Part shown: in pieces, positions 1 through 8,765 of the stretch
Position numbering within the stretch: position 1 is the stretch's first letter
Layout: the number at the start of each line of letters is the position of its first letter
From: Dechloromonas sp. Dech2017
Lineage (GTDB): Bacteria; Pseudomonadota; Gammaproteobacteria; Burkholderiales; Rhodocyclaceae
Direction of reading: 5' to 3'
Length of the DNA stretch: 64,000 bases
NCBI GenBank assembly: GCA_009469585.1
Contig: SSXW01000003.1
Span: 62,001 to 126,000 of the forward strand
The notes under the pieces: model-generated
The model's input: the letters and a program-made list of their open reading frames with translations, nothing else
The model's database searches: none
What the model was told of the DNA's origin: nothing
Position numbers and translations under genes: made by a program

Positions 1-1088
1 CGGGTCAGCTCGTCGAGCGAGACGTAGGGGCGAGCGGCGACGATGGCCCGGGCGAGGACGGGGCCGATGCCAGGCACGGCGCCCAGTTCGGCGAGGGTCG
101 CCGAATTGACCGAGGGCGGCGGGTGGCCGCCCTGGCTGGCTGCCGCCGAAGGGGCCTGGCCGGCAGCGGCCTTGGCCGGTTTGTCGGCCTTCCCGGCCTT
201 GGCCGCCTTCCCGGCCTTCCCGGCCTTTTCGGCCTTTTCGGCCTTTTCGGTTTTGTCCGCTTTCGGTGCCTTGGCAGCCTTGCCGGTAGGCGCCTTGCCT
301 GCAGCCGGCTTGGTCGCCGCCGGGGTCTTTTTTACCGGGGCTGCTTCGGCCACTGCGGCTGCGTCCGGCTCGGCCGCCCCGGCCAGCGGCAGGATGCGGT
401 AGTCGCGCGTCAGGTAGCCGGCCGGCGTCCATTCGCGCAGCATCAGGGTCAGGTGGCCGATGGCCGGCAGGGGACCGGCGTGGGCGTCGAAATGGCAGTC
501 GCTCCATTCGCTCTGGCCGGCCAGGGTGCCGAGCACGACGCTGGCTACCGGCACGCCGCTCCAGCTGCCGCCGCCGTAGGGCGCTTCGAGGGCCCACACT
601 TCGAGGGCCAGGGTGCCGCTCAGGTTGTCGGCGTCGCGCGGGTTCTCGATGCAGTCGAGATCGAGGCTGAGCAGGCCATCAGCTAGCCGGCCGCCGACAT
701 GGCCGCGGAAACGCGGCTGGACGAAATGCACCGGCTGCGGGTAGGTGGCGCTGTCTTCCTGCGTGTCGCAGGTGCCGAAGGCGCCGGAAGCGAGGACCAG
801 GGACAGGGTATGCTGGCCGATGCCGGCCGGCGGCAGCAGGGCGGCGGCGCCGCCCACCGAGACCCGGCCGTTGCCGTCCGGATAGAGCAGGCCGAGGGCC
901 AGTTCGGCGAGCTTGATGCCACGGTCGCTCCACAATTGCAGCGCCCATTCCTGCCCGGTCAGCCGCCAGGCGTCGCACAGGATGTCGGCGTTGAGATGGA
1001 CGGTGTCGCCATCCAGGCGGTAGCCGTGCGCGTCGCCCAGGCGGGCGGCGGGTTGTTCGGAAATATTCAGTTTGGCGGGGATTTTCAT
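1..1088 (-). CDS. Helix-hairpin-helix (ComEA-like) DNA-binding protein, partial
   Basis: About 362 codons are visible; the frame is still open at the window edge, so the C-terminus is missing. Residues 1-230 form a beta-rich region I do not recognise. Residues about 248-306 are a lysine/alanine-rich repeat (AEKAEKAGKAGKAAKAGKA), like a histone H1 tail. From about residue 324 comes a ComEA-type helix-hairpin-helix with SVNSATLAELGAVPGIGP and a second helix, the non-specific DNA-binding fold seen in competence protein ComEA. There is no signal peptide, so a cytoplasmic DNA-binding role is more likely than a classical periplasmic ComEA. The start ATG at 1088 is the only reasonable one. A link to DNA uptake is inference; the HhH call is good. 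Confidence 0.75.
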   Translation of the reverse strand, partial: MKIPAKLNISEQPAARLGDAHGYRLDGDTVHLNADILCDAWRLTGQEWALQLWSDRGIKLAELALGLLYPDGNGRVSVGGAAALLPPAGIGQHTLSLVLASGAFGTCDTQEDSATYPQPVHFVQPRFRGHVGGRLADGLLSLDLDCIENPRDADNLSGTLALEVWALEAPYGGGSWSGVPVASVVLGTLAGQSEWSDCHFDAHAGPLPAIGHLTLMLREWTPAGYLTRDYRILPLAGAAEPDAAAVAEAAPVKKTPAATKPAAGKAPTGKAAKAPKADKTEKAEKAEKAGKAGKAAKAGKADKPAKAAAGQAPSAAASQGGHPPPSVNSATLAELGAVPGIGPVLARAIVAARPYVSLDELT

Positions 1089-1291
1089 GGGTTCTTGCCG
1101 TGTGTTTTGTGAGTAACGGGCAAATTATAGGACGGGATTTATGACATAAAAACCAAGGGTGCCGACTATTTTCCCGACTGCACCTTCACGGTGCAAAAAG
1201 CGGCGTCACAGGGCTTTCCGAGCCGCAAAATGTTCGTCGCCGAAGGCCAAATTGGCTGGTTTACGACAATTTTCGATCCACCACGCCGATC

Positions 1292-1329
1292 GCTGCGGTC
1301 GACGGCAAAAAAATGCCGAAAGCGAAATC
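1292..1329 (+). repeat. Dispersed 38-bp element, copy 1
   Basis: It carries the full core GCTGCGGTCGAC followed by A-tracts at about 11-nt spacing. It overlaps the stop codon of the minus-strand TfoX-N gene, so that gene's transcript reads the T-rich strand. Confidence 0.8.
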
Positions 1330-1672
1330 AGCGATTGACGACCGGCTTGGGCGGCAGGGTGGCGACGAAGGCCAGGCACTGCTCGACCCAGTCGGCCAGC
1401 GCCTGGTCGGAAACCAGCGCCGCACTGTCGACGTAAACATAGCCGCGCAGCGGCCGGCCGGTGAAATCCATCTCGCGGACCTGCGGCCGGGCCAGCGCCG
1501 CCGCGTAGGCGGACGGCCCAACCCGGGCCATCAGCGTATCGCCGAGCACGCCGACGAACATGTGCCCGTCGGCCATGAAGGCGAGGCCGCCGAACATCCG
1601 CCGTTCGCTGATGTCGCGCCGCTCGTCGAGCGTCTCGCGTATGCGTTGCGCCATTCCCTCGTCGTAGGCCAT
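1328..1672 (-). CDS. TfoX/Sxy N-terminal domain protein
   Basis: A 114-residue protein consisting only of the TfoX_N domain. The family signature is visible as RMFGGLAFMADGHMFVGV (about 25-42) and REMDFTGRPLRGYVYVD (about 69-85). Full-length TfoX/Sxy proteins co-activate competence genes with CRP in gammaproteobacteria. Short single-domain relatives like this are widespread and their role is mostly unknown, so no competence function should be assumed. The start ATG at 1672 gives the usual family N-terminus (MAYDEGM). The gene end is covered by a copy of the dispersed element. The gene immediately upstream is an FkbM remnant on the same strand. Confidence 0.8.
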   Translation of the reverse strand: MAYDEGMAQRIRETLDERRDISERRMFGGLAFMADGHMFVGVLGDTLMARVGPSAYAAALARPQVREMDFTGRPLRGYVYVDSAALVSDQALADWVEQCLAFVATLPPKPVVNR

Positions 1673-1724
1673 GCCAGCCCCCTTTCCCTCGACGCCCGGC
1701 CGAAACCGGCCGCTTCGCCGCCGA

Positions 1725-1931
1725 TCACGCCGCCGCCAGCAGGCTGCCCCGGCGGACCAGGCAGCAGTCCATTTCGATGATCGACAGATCCTTGTTCCGG
1801 CTGACCGGATAGATCCCGCTGATTTGAAAGCCGGCGCCCTCGTAGGTTCGCAGCGCCGACTGGTAATCCGGCATGCCGGAATAGATCGGGGTGATCGACA
1901 GTTCGGAGAGCAGGCGTCGCGCCATGCCCAA
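1725..1931 (-). pseudogene. FkbM-type methyltransferase, C-terminal remnant
   Basis: A 68-codon open frame whose protein matches only the end of FkbM-family SAM methyltransferases: LSITPIYSGMPDYQSAL, then GFQISGIYPVSR and a closing IIEMDCCLVRR. The SAM-binding half is absent, and the upstream DNA runs straight into the TIR gene promoter region with no matching frame. I read this as a decayed fragment rather than a working gene. It could also be a short expressed peptide, but nothing supports that. Intact family members are usually 230-280 residues. Confidence 0.6.
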
Positions 1932-1991
1932 ACGTCATCTCGCCTTGCCGGCCGAAGATTGCTATCCTGAAACCGAGGAGGAGGAGGCGCC

Positions 1992-2933
1992 ATGAAAGGT
2001 ATTTTCATCAGCTATCGCCGACAGGACAGCCAGAGCGCCGCCGGGCGGCTCGCCGACCACCTCCGCGACCACCTGCCCGAGGTGCCCATCTTCCGCGACG
2101 TCGAGACCATCGGGCCGGGCGTCGATTTCGTCGACGCCATCGGCAGCGCCCTGCATGCCTGCGGCGTGCTGCTCGCCATCATCGGGCCGCGCTGGGCCGG
2201 CATGACCGACGCCGCCGGCCACCGCCGGCTCGACGACGCCAACGACACGGCCCGCCTGGAAATCGCCACGGCACTGCAACGGCGCGACGTGCTGGTCATT
2301 CCGGTCCTCGTCGACGGCGCCGAGATGCCGAAAGCCGAGTTGCTGCCCGACGACCTCAAGCCCCTGGCCCGGCGCAACGCCTTCGAACTGACCGACAAGC
2401 GCTGGGAATTCGACGTCTCCTCGCTGGTCGAGGCGATCAACAAGGCGCTCGGCAACGTCCCCCAGCCCAGGCCGCAACCCGACCCGGTTCCCCCGAACCC
2501 GAACCCGGCGCCAGAGCCCACCCCCGCCCCGACGCCCGAGCCGTCCGGCAACTGGAAAAAGTGGGCCGGCGGCATTGCCGGGCTGATCGTTGTCGCCGCC
2601 CTCTTCACCGCCGAGGAAGATTCCCCGGAAGTGCCACCGGGACCAGGCTCCGGCCAGCTCTCGGTGACCGGCGGCTGGCAGGACGCCGAAGGCGGCAAGT
2701 ACCGCATCATCGAACAGGGCGGCCAGGTCGTCTTCCAGGGAAACAGCATCCACGGCGCCGTCGCCGGCGCCGGCATGGTCCAGGGCAACCAGTACAGCTT
2801 CTCCTACACGGTCAACGGCGCCCCCTACCAGGCCGTCCTGCTCCTCAGCCCGGACGGCATGTACCTGCGCGGCCAATACCGCAGCCCCGCCACCGGCGAA
2901 AACGGGCTGGTCGCCCTGCAGCGGATCCAGTAG
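1992..2933 (+). CDS. Membrane-anchored TIR-domain protein
   Basis: 313 residues. Residues 1-150 are a bacterial TIR domain, opening KGIFISYRRQDSQSAAGRL with a conserved FRDVETI segment and a glutamate in ARLEIATAL at the expected NADase position. Residues about 155-187 are a proline-rich linker (PNPNPAPEPTPAPTPEP). A single transmembrane helix follows (about 192-208, GGIAGLIVVAALF). The C-terminal 95 residues form a small beta-rich domain (SVTGGWQDAEGGKYRII) that would lie outside the cytoplasm. An AGGAGGAGG-like ribosome site precedes the ATG. TIR proteins of this kind are often NAD-degrading effectors or signalling modules; a defence role is inference. It stands alone beside an FkbM remnant, which suggests a variable locus. 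Confidence 0.8.
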   Translation: MKGIFISYRRQDSQSAAGRLADHLRDHLPEVPIFRDVETIGPGVDFVDAIGSALHACGVLLAIIGPRWAGMTDAAGHRRLDDANDTARLEIATALQRRDVLVIPVLVDGAEMPKAELLPDDLKPLARRNAFELTDKRWEFDVSSLVEAINKALGNVPQPRPQPDPVPPNPNPAPEPTPAPTPEPSGNWKKWAGGIAGLIVVAALFTAEEDSPEVPPGPGSGQLSVTGGWQDAEGGKYRIIEQGGQVVFQGNSIHGAVAGAGMVQGNQYSFSYTVNGAPYQAVLLLSPDGMYLRGQYRSPATGENGLVALQRIQ

Positions 2934-3072
2934 CCGACGCCGAACGTCGCCCGGCTTGGCCCGCTGCCGGCGGCTGCAGCCAGTTGGCGCGCAGCAATCC
3001 GGCAACCCCTTCGAATCCGGCCAGCTTGTTGGTGACCACGGCCAGGCCGCTGCTCCGGGCGGGTAGGGGAAT

Positions 3073-3110
3073 GCTACGGTCGACCGGAAAAAAAGCCCAA
3101 AATCTCGAAT
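3073..3110 (+). repeat. Dispersed 38-bp element, copy 2
   Basis: Variant core GCTACGGTCGACCG followed by an A-tract and CCCAAAATC. It sits in the gap between the convergent TIR and VOC genes; the VOC transcript would read the T-rich strand. Confidence 0.8.
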
Positions 3111-3169
3111 AATCGAGACCTGCCCTCCCAACCGCCGCCGAACTGCCGGCGAGGCAGGAATCGCAGGAC

Positions 3170-3547
3170 TCAGGTAGCACCGACCGGCGAACAGAACCAC
3201 AGCTTGTTGCCTTCGCTGTCGAGAAAACTGCCGACGTAGAAATCGCCGTAAGCCTGCACGGCGTTGGCAATCGGGATGCCGCGCGCCTCCAGGGCGGCCT
3301 GGGTGGCCGGGGCGTGGTCGGTGGCCAGCGTGACGCGCGGATTGGGAAATTCGGTCGGCGCCGCCCAGTCCGGCTTGAGCATCAGGATGACCTGGCCGAG
3401 CCACCAGCCGACTTGCTCCTCACCCTCGAAAGCGGGCTCCAGACCAAGTTTTTCGCGGTAGAAACGATTGGCGCGATCGATATCGGCAACCGCCAGCGCG
3501 ACGACCTTGACGCGCTGGATGCCGAGGGGTGGCAATGCCTGGCTCAT
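3170..3547 (-). CDS. VOC-family (glyoxalase/bleomycin-resistance fold) protein
   Basis: 125 residues in a single vicinal-oxygen-chelate domain. Typical features are the opening KVVALAVADIDRANRFY, the YREKLGLEP helix, and the ending DFYVGSFLDSEGNKLWFCSP, the metal-ligand strand of the family. The substrate cannot be told from sequence. The start at 3547 is chosen because a perfect AAGGAGG lies eight bases upstream; a longer frame exists but lacks such a site. It is flanked on both sides by copies of the dispersed element. Confidence 0.85.
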   Translation of the reverse strand: MSQALPPLGIQRVKVVALAVADIDRANRFYREKLGLEPAFEGEEQVGWWLGQVILMLKPDWAAPTEFPNPRVTLATDHAPATQAALEARGIPIANAVQAYGDFYVGSFLDSEGNKLWFCSPVGAT

Positions 3548-3642
3548 GATCGCCCTCCTTTCCCGTTGCCGGATGTACGCCACCCCAGGTGGACACCGTC
3601 CGGCCCATGAAATTCCGGCGCCCTGACCGAAGGCGGGCAATA

Positions 3643-3680
3643 CCGCGGTCTACCGGAAAAAAGGCGCGGAATGAAAATGG
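3643..3680 (+). repeat. Dispersed 38-bp element, copy 3 (divergent)
   Basis: Core CCGCGGTCTACCGG, the only copy with GTCTAC, followed by AAAAAA and a second A-tract. It lies between the VOC gene and the end of the HerA-like gene, T-rich side read from the latter. Confidence 0.65.
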
Positions 3681-3727
3681 CGCAGGCTGTGCAGCGCCAT
3701 GGCTTTGCGTTGACGGGAAGGGGGTGG

Positions 3728-5347
3728 TCAGCGCCGGCCGCCGAGGATGGAGCCGAGCACCCCACGCAAAATCTGCTTGCCGATCTCCCGGCCGACGGTG
3801 CCGGCGACGCCGCGGGCGGCGCTTTTGGCGGCGCTCTCCAGGACGCCTTCGCGACGGCCGCCGCGCGGGCCGGAGCTGCCCATCAGGATGTCGCCGAGGC
3901 CGCCGAGCAGGCCGCCGCCCGAGCTTTCGGCCGGGGCCGGGGCGGGAGTGCTGGTGCGGGTTTGCGGGGCGGGGGCCGGCTGGCCGGCGTGGTTGCCCCA
4001 GTCGTTGGCGTTCAACCCGCCGTTACCGGCCGGCGGGGCGGGGATGGCGCCGGGGGCAGCCGGGCTGGCGGCGGGCTGGCCACGCAGCAGTTCGTAGGCC
4101 GATTCGCGGTCGACCGTGGTGCCGTAGGTGGCGAGCATGGGCGAGGCCTGGATGATGGCCTGGCGTTCGTCAGCAGTCAGCGGGCCGAGGCGGGAGGCGG
4201 GCGGGAAGATGAAGGCGCGCTCGACGATGTTGGGGCGGCCCTTTTCGTCGAGGAAGGAGACCAGCGCCTCGCCGACGCCCAGTTCGGTGATGACGGTGGC
4301 CGCATCGAACTTGGGGTTGGCGCGCATGGTCTGGGCGGCGGCCTGCACGGCCTTCTGGTCGCGCGGCGTGAAGGCGCGCAGGGCGTGCTGGACGCGGTTG
4401 CCGAGCTGGCCAAGGATTTTTTCCGGCACATCGAGGGGGTTCTGCGTGACGAAATAGACGCCGACGCCCTTCGAGCGGATCAGGCGGACGACCTGTTCGA
4501 CCTTGTCGGTCAGCGCCTGGGGCGCGTCGCTGAACAGCAGGTGGGCTTCGTCGAAGAAGAAGACCAGTTTCGGCTTGTCGAGGTCGCCGGCTTCCGGCAG
4601 CTGCTCGAACAGTTCGGCCAGCATCCAGAGCAGGAAGGTCGAGTAGAGGGCCGGGGCGTGGATCAGCTTTTCGGCGGCGAAGACGTTGATGACGCCGCGC
4701 CCGTTCTCGTCGACCTTCATCAGGTCGTGGATGTCGAGCATGGGCTCGCCGAAGAAAACGTCGCCGCCCTGTTCCTCGAGGGTCAGCAGGCCGCGCTGGA
4801 TGGCGCCGATCGAGGCGCTGGAGACGTTGCCGTACTCGGTGGTGAAACTCCTGGCGTTGTCGCCGACATGCTGGATCATCGCCCGCAGATCCTTGAGGTC
4901 AAGGAGCAGCATGCCCTGGTCGTCGGCGATCTTGAAGACCAGTTGCAGCACGCCGGCCTGGGTGTCGTTGAGGTTGAGGAGCCGCGCCAGCAGCAAGGGC
5001 CCCATGTCGGAAATGGTGGCCCGCACCGGCACGCCGCCCTGGCCGAAGACATCCCAAAAGGCGACCGAATTGGCGTAGGGCGCGAAACCTTCGAGGCCGA
5101 GGTCGGCGATGCGCTTCAACAGCTTTTCGGAAGGGCTGCCGGCCGCCCCCATGCCGGAGAGGTCGCCCTTGACGTCGGCCATGAAGACGGGAACCCCGGC
5201 GAAGGACAGGCGCTCGGCTATCGACTGCAGGGTTACCGTCTTGCCGGTGCCGGTGGCGCCGGTGATCAGGCCGTGGCGGTTGGCCATGGCGGGCAGCAGG
5301 GCGGGGTAGCCGTCGGCGGATTTGGCGAGGTACAGGGGTTCGGACAT
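3728..5347 (-). CDS. HerA-like ATPase, DUF853 (YjgR) family
   Basis: 539 residues. Walker A is [12 protein letters not shown] (about residues 29-40) and Walker B is [11 protein letters not shown] (about 263-273), both typical of the HerA/FtsK-like DUF853 ATPases. A proline/alanine-rich, low-complexity tail (about 420-500) is followed by a conserved glycine-rich end ([19 protein letters not shown]). The start ATG at 5347 has an AGAGGAG site; the upstream extension lacks family similarity. The biological role of YjgR proteins is not settled. It is divergently transcribed from yebC. Confidence 0.85.
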   Translation of the reverse strand: MSEPLYLAKSADGYPALLPAMANRHGLITGATGTGKTVTLQSIAERLSFAGVPVFMADVKGDLSGMGAAGSPSEKLLKRIADLGLEGFAPYANSVAFWDVFGQGGVPVRATISDMGPLLLARLLNLNDTQAGVLQLVFKIADDQGMLLLDLKDLRAMIQHVGDNARSFTTEYGNVSSASIGAIQRGLLTLEEQGGDVFFGEPMLDIHDLMKVDENGRGVINVFAAEKLIHAPALYSTFLLWMLAELFEQLPEAGDLDKPKLVFFFDEAHLLFSDAPQALTDKVEQVVRLIRSKGVGVYFVTQNPLDVPEKILGQLGNRVQHALRAFTPRDQKAVQAAAQTMRANPKFDAATVITELGVGEALVSFLDEKGRPNIVERAFIFPPASRLGPLTADERQAIIQASPMLATYGTTVDRESAYELLRGQPAASPAAPGAIPAPPAGNGGLNANDWGNHAGQPAPAPQTRTSTPAPAPAESSGGGLLGGLGDILMGSSGPRGGRREGVLESAAKSAARGVAGTVGREIGKQILRGVLGSILGGRR

Positions 5348-5501
5348 GGCGGCTGGCTCCTCTGGAAAGTTATCCCGGCATTCTAGCAACCGGCGTGCAG
5401 CCCGACGTGAAATAGCGTAAGCAGGGGCCGCATGCCGGCCTGACGAGAAGGCTTTCGGCGGGTAAAATCCGGCTTTTCGTTTTCGCATTCAGGGAAATAG
5501 C

Positions 5502-6227
5502 ATGGCTGGTCATTCCAAATGGGCCAATATCCAGCACCGTAAAGGTCGCCAGGACGAGAAGCGCGGCGCCGCCTTCTCCAAGATTGCCAAGGAAATCACC
5601 GTCGCCGCCAAGATGGGCGGTGGCGACATCGGTTTCAACCCGCGCCTGCGCGTCGCCGTCGACAAGGCCAAGGGCGTCAACATGCCCAAGGACAAGATCG
5701 ACACGGCGATCAAGAAGGGCACCGGCGAGCTGGAAGGCGTCGATTACGTCGAGATCCGCTACGAGGGCTACGGCATCGGCGGCGCGGCGATCATGGTCGA
5801 CTGCCTGACCGACAACAAGACACGCACCGTGGCCGAAGTTCGCCATGCCTTTTCCAAGCACGGCGGCAACATGGGCACCGACGGCTGCGTCGCCTTCCAG
5901 TTCAAGCACTGCGGCCAGATGATCTTCGCCCCGGGCACCGACGAGGCGGCGCTGATGGATGCCGCCATCGAGGCCGGCGCCGAGGACGTGGCGACCAACG
6001 ACGACGGTTCGATCGAGGTGCTGACCGCGGCCAACGATTTCATCACCGTCAAGGATGCGCTGGAAGCCGCCGGCTTCACGCCCGAGTTCGGCGAGGTGAC
6101 AATGAAGCCGGAAGGCGAGAACGTCTTCGCCGGCGAGGATGGCGTCAAGATGCAGAAACTGCTCGACGCGCTGGAAAACCTCGACGACGTGCAGGAAATC
6201 TACACCACGGCCGTCATCGAAGACTGA
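5502..6227 (+). CDS. yebC: YebC/TACO1-family regulator
   Basis: 241 residues with the full family signature, beginning [18 protein letters not shown] and containing [17 protein letters not shown]. Members are described as transcriptional regulators and, more recently, as factors that help ribosomes through difficult stretches such as polyproline. The gene commonly precedes ruvC in proteobacteria; here three accessory genes separate them (6279-8186). The ATG follows AGGGAAAT. Confidence 0.95.
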   Translation: MAGHSKWANIQHRKGRQDEKRGAAFSKIAKEITVAAKMGGGDIGFNPRLRVAVDKAKGVNMPKDKIDTAIKKGTGELEGVDYVEIRYEGYGIGGAAIMVDCLTDNKTRTVAEVRHAFSKHGGNMGTDGCVAFQFKHCGQMIFAPGTDEAALMDAAIEAGAEDVATNDDGSIEVLTAANDFITVKDALEAAGFTPEFGEVTMKPEGENVFAGEDGVKMQKLLDALENLDDVQEIYTTAVIED

Positions 6228-6278
6228 TCCACCCGGGCGGGCCGGCCCGCCCAGTTCTATTACCGCCAAGGAAACGCC

Positions 6279-6773
6279 ATGCCCAGCCGCCCGCTTTTTG
6301 CCGCCCCCCTCGCCGCGCTATTCGTCGCGCTTCTCGCCGTCGCCCTGCCGGCCGGCGCCGCCCAGTACGCCTGTCCCGACCTGGCGAACGCCGCCCAGGT
6401 CAATGCCTGCCCGACCGAGGACGAGCTCAAGCACACCTACTCGGGCTTTTGCAGCAACGACGCCAAGGCCTACGCCAAGGAAACCGATTCCTGCCTGCGC
6501 TACGAGGATTACCGCGACATGAAGAACACCGCGCTGTGGGAATCGAAGGACGGCCAGTTCGACGGCTATGTTTCCTGCGGCCTGGCGCCGGCCAAGGTCA
6601 AGGCCCTGAAGGCGACGGCCATGAAGGTCGAGCGCCAGGGCAAGCTGACCAAGGTGGTGTGCAGTTACCCGAACAACGTCAATTTCACCTACCGGACCAA
6701 GGCCGCCTGCGTCATCGACGACGCCAAGGCCTGCGCCGCCGATGCGGCCGCCTGCAAGGCGAGCTGCAACTAA
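6279..6773 (+). CDS. Secreted cysteine-rich protein of unknown function
   Basis: 164 residues with a clear Sec signal peptide (residues 1-27, hydrophobic LAALFVALLAVALPAGA, cleavage near AGA-AQ). The mature part holds about eleven cysteines, including paired patterns near the end (CVIDDAKACAADAAACKASC), which suggests a disulfide-bonded periplasmic or extracellular domain. I do not recognise the family. AAGGAAACGCC precedes the ATG. It is co-directional with yebC and the following exonuclease-like gene and may be transcribed with them. Confidence 0.75.
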   Translation: MPSRPLFAAPLAALFVALLAVALPAGAAQYACPDLANAAQVNACPTEDELKHTYSGFCSNDAKAYAKETDSCLRYEDYRDMKNTALWESKDGQFDGYVSCGLAPAKVKALKATAMKVERQGKLTKVVCSYPNNVNFTYRTKAACVIDDAKACAADAAACKASCN

Positions 6774-6796
6774 GCAGCGGCGGTGAGCGGCCGGCC

Positions 6797-7303
6797 ATGA
6801 CCCTGCCGGTCATCATCGACATCGAGGCCTCCGGCTTCGGGCGGGGCAGCTACCCGATCGAAGTCGGCTACTACGCGCCGGACGGCCAGTCGTACTGCAC
6901 GCTGATCCGCCGCCAGGCCGAGTGGACGCACTGGGACGACTCGGCCGAGCGCATCCACGGCATCCCGCGCCAGCTGCTGGCCGACAAGGGGCGGCCGGCG
7001 ATCGAGGTCTGCCTCGACCTGAACACCGCCCTGCGCGGCCAGCGCGTCTATTGCGACGCCTGGTCCTACGACTATGTCTGGCTCAACGTCATGTACGAAG
7101 CGGCCGAGATGACCCCGGCCTTCCAGCTGCGCGACCTGCGCGAATTGCTCGGCGACTGCGAGATGGCCTTGTGGCACGCCACCCGGGCCATCGTCGAGGT
7201 CCGCCTGGCGCTGCGCCGGCACCGGGCCAGCGGCGACGCCCGCACCCTCTACGAAACCCTGCTCGAGGCGCGTAAGCGCTGCGCGCCGGACTGGGCGGCC
7301 TGA
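6797..7303 (+). CDS. DnaQ-like 3'-5' exonuclease fold protein
   Basis: 168 residues. The first acidic motif of DEDD exonucleases is visible as VIIDIEASGFG (residues 5-15). A second acidic residue lies in YCDAWSYDYVWLN. A third segment, LWHATRAIVEVRLAL, replaces the usual histidine-aspartate pair. The domain covers the whole protein, so it is a stand-alone nuclease rather than a polymerase subunit. Similar short proteins are annotated as exonucleases of unknown target. It starts 23 bases after the secreted-protein stop and ends five bases before the EamA gene, so all three are likely one transcript. Confidence 0.7.
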   Translation: MTLPVIIDIEASGFGRGSYPIEVGYYAPDGQSYCTLIRRQAEWTHWDDSAERIHGIPRQLLADKGRPAIEVCLDLNTALRGQRVYCDAWSYDYVWLNVMYEAAEMTPAFQLRDLRELLGDCEMALWHATRAIVEVRLALRRHRASGDARTLYETLLEARKRCAPDWAA

Positions 7304-7307
7304 AGCC

Positions 7308-8186
7308 ATGGTAGCCACCGACCCGCCGGCCGGCCCGGCCCGCGCCTTCCCGCTGCTCTTCGTCTTCCTGTGGAGCACCGGCTTCATCGGCGCCAAGTAC
7401 GGGCTGCCCTACGCCGAACCGCTGTCCTTCCTGCTCACCCGCTACGGCCTGGTCATTGTGCTGATGACCGCCATCGCGCTGGCCACCGCCGCCCCCTGGC
7501 CGACCCGGCGGCGCGACTGGCTGCACATCGGCGTCTCCGGCGTGCTGGTCCATGCCGTCTATCTCGGCGGCGTCTTCGTCGCCATCAAGCACGGCCTGTC
7601 GGCCGGGGTGACGGCGCTGGTCGTCGGCATGCAGCCCTTGCTCACCGGGCTGGGCTCGGGCTGGCTGCTCGGCGAGAAGGTCAGTTCGCGGCAATGGCTC
7701 GGCCTGGCCCTCGGCTTCGTCGGCGTCGGCCTCGTCGTTTCCGGCAAGCTCGGCGACGGGGCGTTGGGGCCGATGCTGATCCCGGCCGTCGTCGCCCTGC
7801 TCGGCATCACCGCCGGCACGCTCTACCAGAAACGCTTCTGCCCGCGCTTCGACCTGCGCAGCGGCTCGGTCATCCAGTTCGTGCCGACCGCCGTCGTCAC
7901 CGCCGTCGCCGTCGCGCTGTTCGAGGACTACCGCATCGAATGGACCGGCCAGTTCTTCTTCGCCCTCGGCTGGCTGGTGCTGGTGCTGTCGCTCGGCGCC
8001 ATCAGCCTGCTCAACCTGCTGATCCGCAGCGGCAGCGCGGTCAATGTCGCCAGCCTGTTCTACCTGACGCCGCCGACCACGGCGCTGATCGCCTTTTTCG
8101 TTTTTGGCGAAAATTTGTCGTTGACCGCAGCGCTCGGCATGCTGGTCGCCGTCGCCGGCGTCTATCTGGTGGCCCGGCCGAAATGA
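7308..8186 (+). CDS. EamA/DMT-superfamily permease
   Basis: 292 residues with about ten hydrophobic helices in the duplicated five-plus-five EamA arrangement; [19 protein letters not shown] opens the first repeat. The substrate is unknown; relatives export amino acids, nucleotides or metabolites. The penultimate helix contains a copy of the dispersed element read antisense, giving [13 protein letters not shown]. It overlaps ruvC by four bases (ATGA), so the two are translationally coupled. Confidence 0.85.
   Translation: MVATDPPAGPARAFPLLFVFLWSTGFIGAKYGLPYAEPLSFLLTRYGLVIVLMTAIALATAAPWPTRRRDWLHIGVSGVLVHAVYLGGVFVAIKHGLSAGVTALVVGMQPLLTGLGSGWLLGEKVSSRQWLGLALGFVGVGLVVSGKLGDGALGPMLIPAVVALLGITAGTLYQKRFCPRFDLRSGSVIQFVPTAVVTAVAVALFEDYRIEWTGQFFFALGWLVLVLSLGAISLLNLLIRSGSAVNVASLFYLTPPTTALIAFFVFGENLSLTAALGMLVAVAGVYLVARPK
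8091..8132 (-). repeat. Dispersed 38-bp element, copy 4 (inside EamA gene)
   Basis: Antisense copy with full core GCTGCGGTCAAC (minus strand) and three A-tracts. In the gene's frame it encodes part of a transmembrane helix ending LTAA. Confidence 0.8.
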
Positions 8187-8716
8187 GCGCGCCGCGCATC
8201 CTCGGCATCGATCCCGGCCTGCGCGTCACGGGATTCGGGGTGATCGAGAAGCACGGCAACCAGCTGGTCTACGTGGCCAGCGGCTGCATCAAGTCGAACG
8301 ACCGGCAGTCGCTGCCCGAGCGCATCGCCACGCTGTTCGCCGGGATCAGCGAGGTGATCGCCACCTATGCGCCGAACCAGGCGGCGGTCGAGAAGGTTTT
8401 CGTCAACGTCAATCCGCAATCGACGCTGCTCCTCGGCCAGGCGCGCGGCGCGGCGCTCAGCGCGCTGGTCCATGGCGGGCTGCCGGTGGCCGAATACACG
8501 GCGCTGCAGGTCAAGCAGGCGGTGGTCGGGCAGGGCAAGGCGGCCAAGGAGCAGGTGCAGGCCATGGTCATCCGGCTGCTCAACCTGCCCGGGGCGCCGA
8601 CGGCCGATGCCGCCGATGCGCTGGCCTGCGCCATTTGCCACGCCCACGGCGGGCAGGGGCTGGGGGCGCTGGCGACGGCGGGGTATCGCGTTCGCGGCGG
8701 CCGCCTGATAGGATGA
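8183..8716 (+). CDS. ruvC: Holliday junction endonuclease RuvC
   Basis: 177 residues. It resolves four-way junctions together with RuvAB. The first catalytic aspartate sits in [14 protein letters not shown] (about residue 10), the glutamate in AAVEKVFVN (about 69), and the acidic pair in [15 protein letters not shown] (about 140-154). The start overlaps the EamA stop as ATGA. It heads the recombination genes ruvC-ruvA-ruvB, though a permease gene separates ruvA from ruvB. Confidence 0.96.
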   Translation: MSAPRILGIDPGLRVTGFGVIEKHGNQLVYVASGCIKSNDRQSLPERIATLFAGISEVIATYAPNQAAVEKVFVNVNPQSTLLLGQARGAALSALVHGGLPVAEYTALQVKQAVVGQGKAAKEQVQAMVIRLLNLPGAPTADAADALACAICHAHGGQGLGALATAGYRVRGGRLIG

Positions 8717-8765
8717 CAACCTGTGTGGAAATACAGTACTTTTTGCTGAAAGAGATCGCCCCCCG

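Noticed and set aside
43-402. A plus-strand frame rich in Phe-Pro-Ala repeats.
   Set aside because: It is the complement of the lysine/alanine tail of the minus-strand HhH protein.
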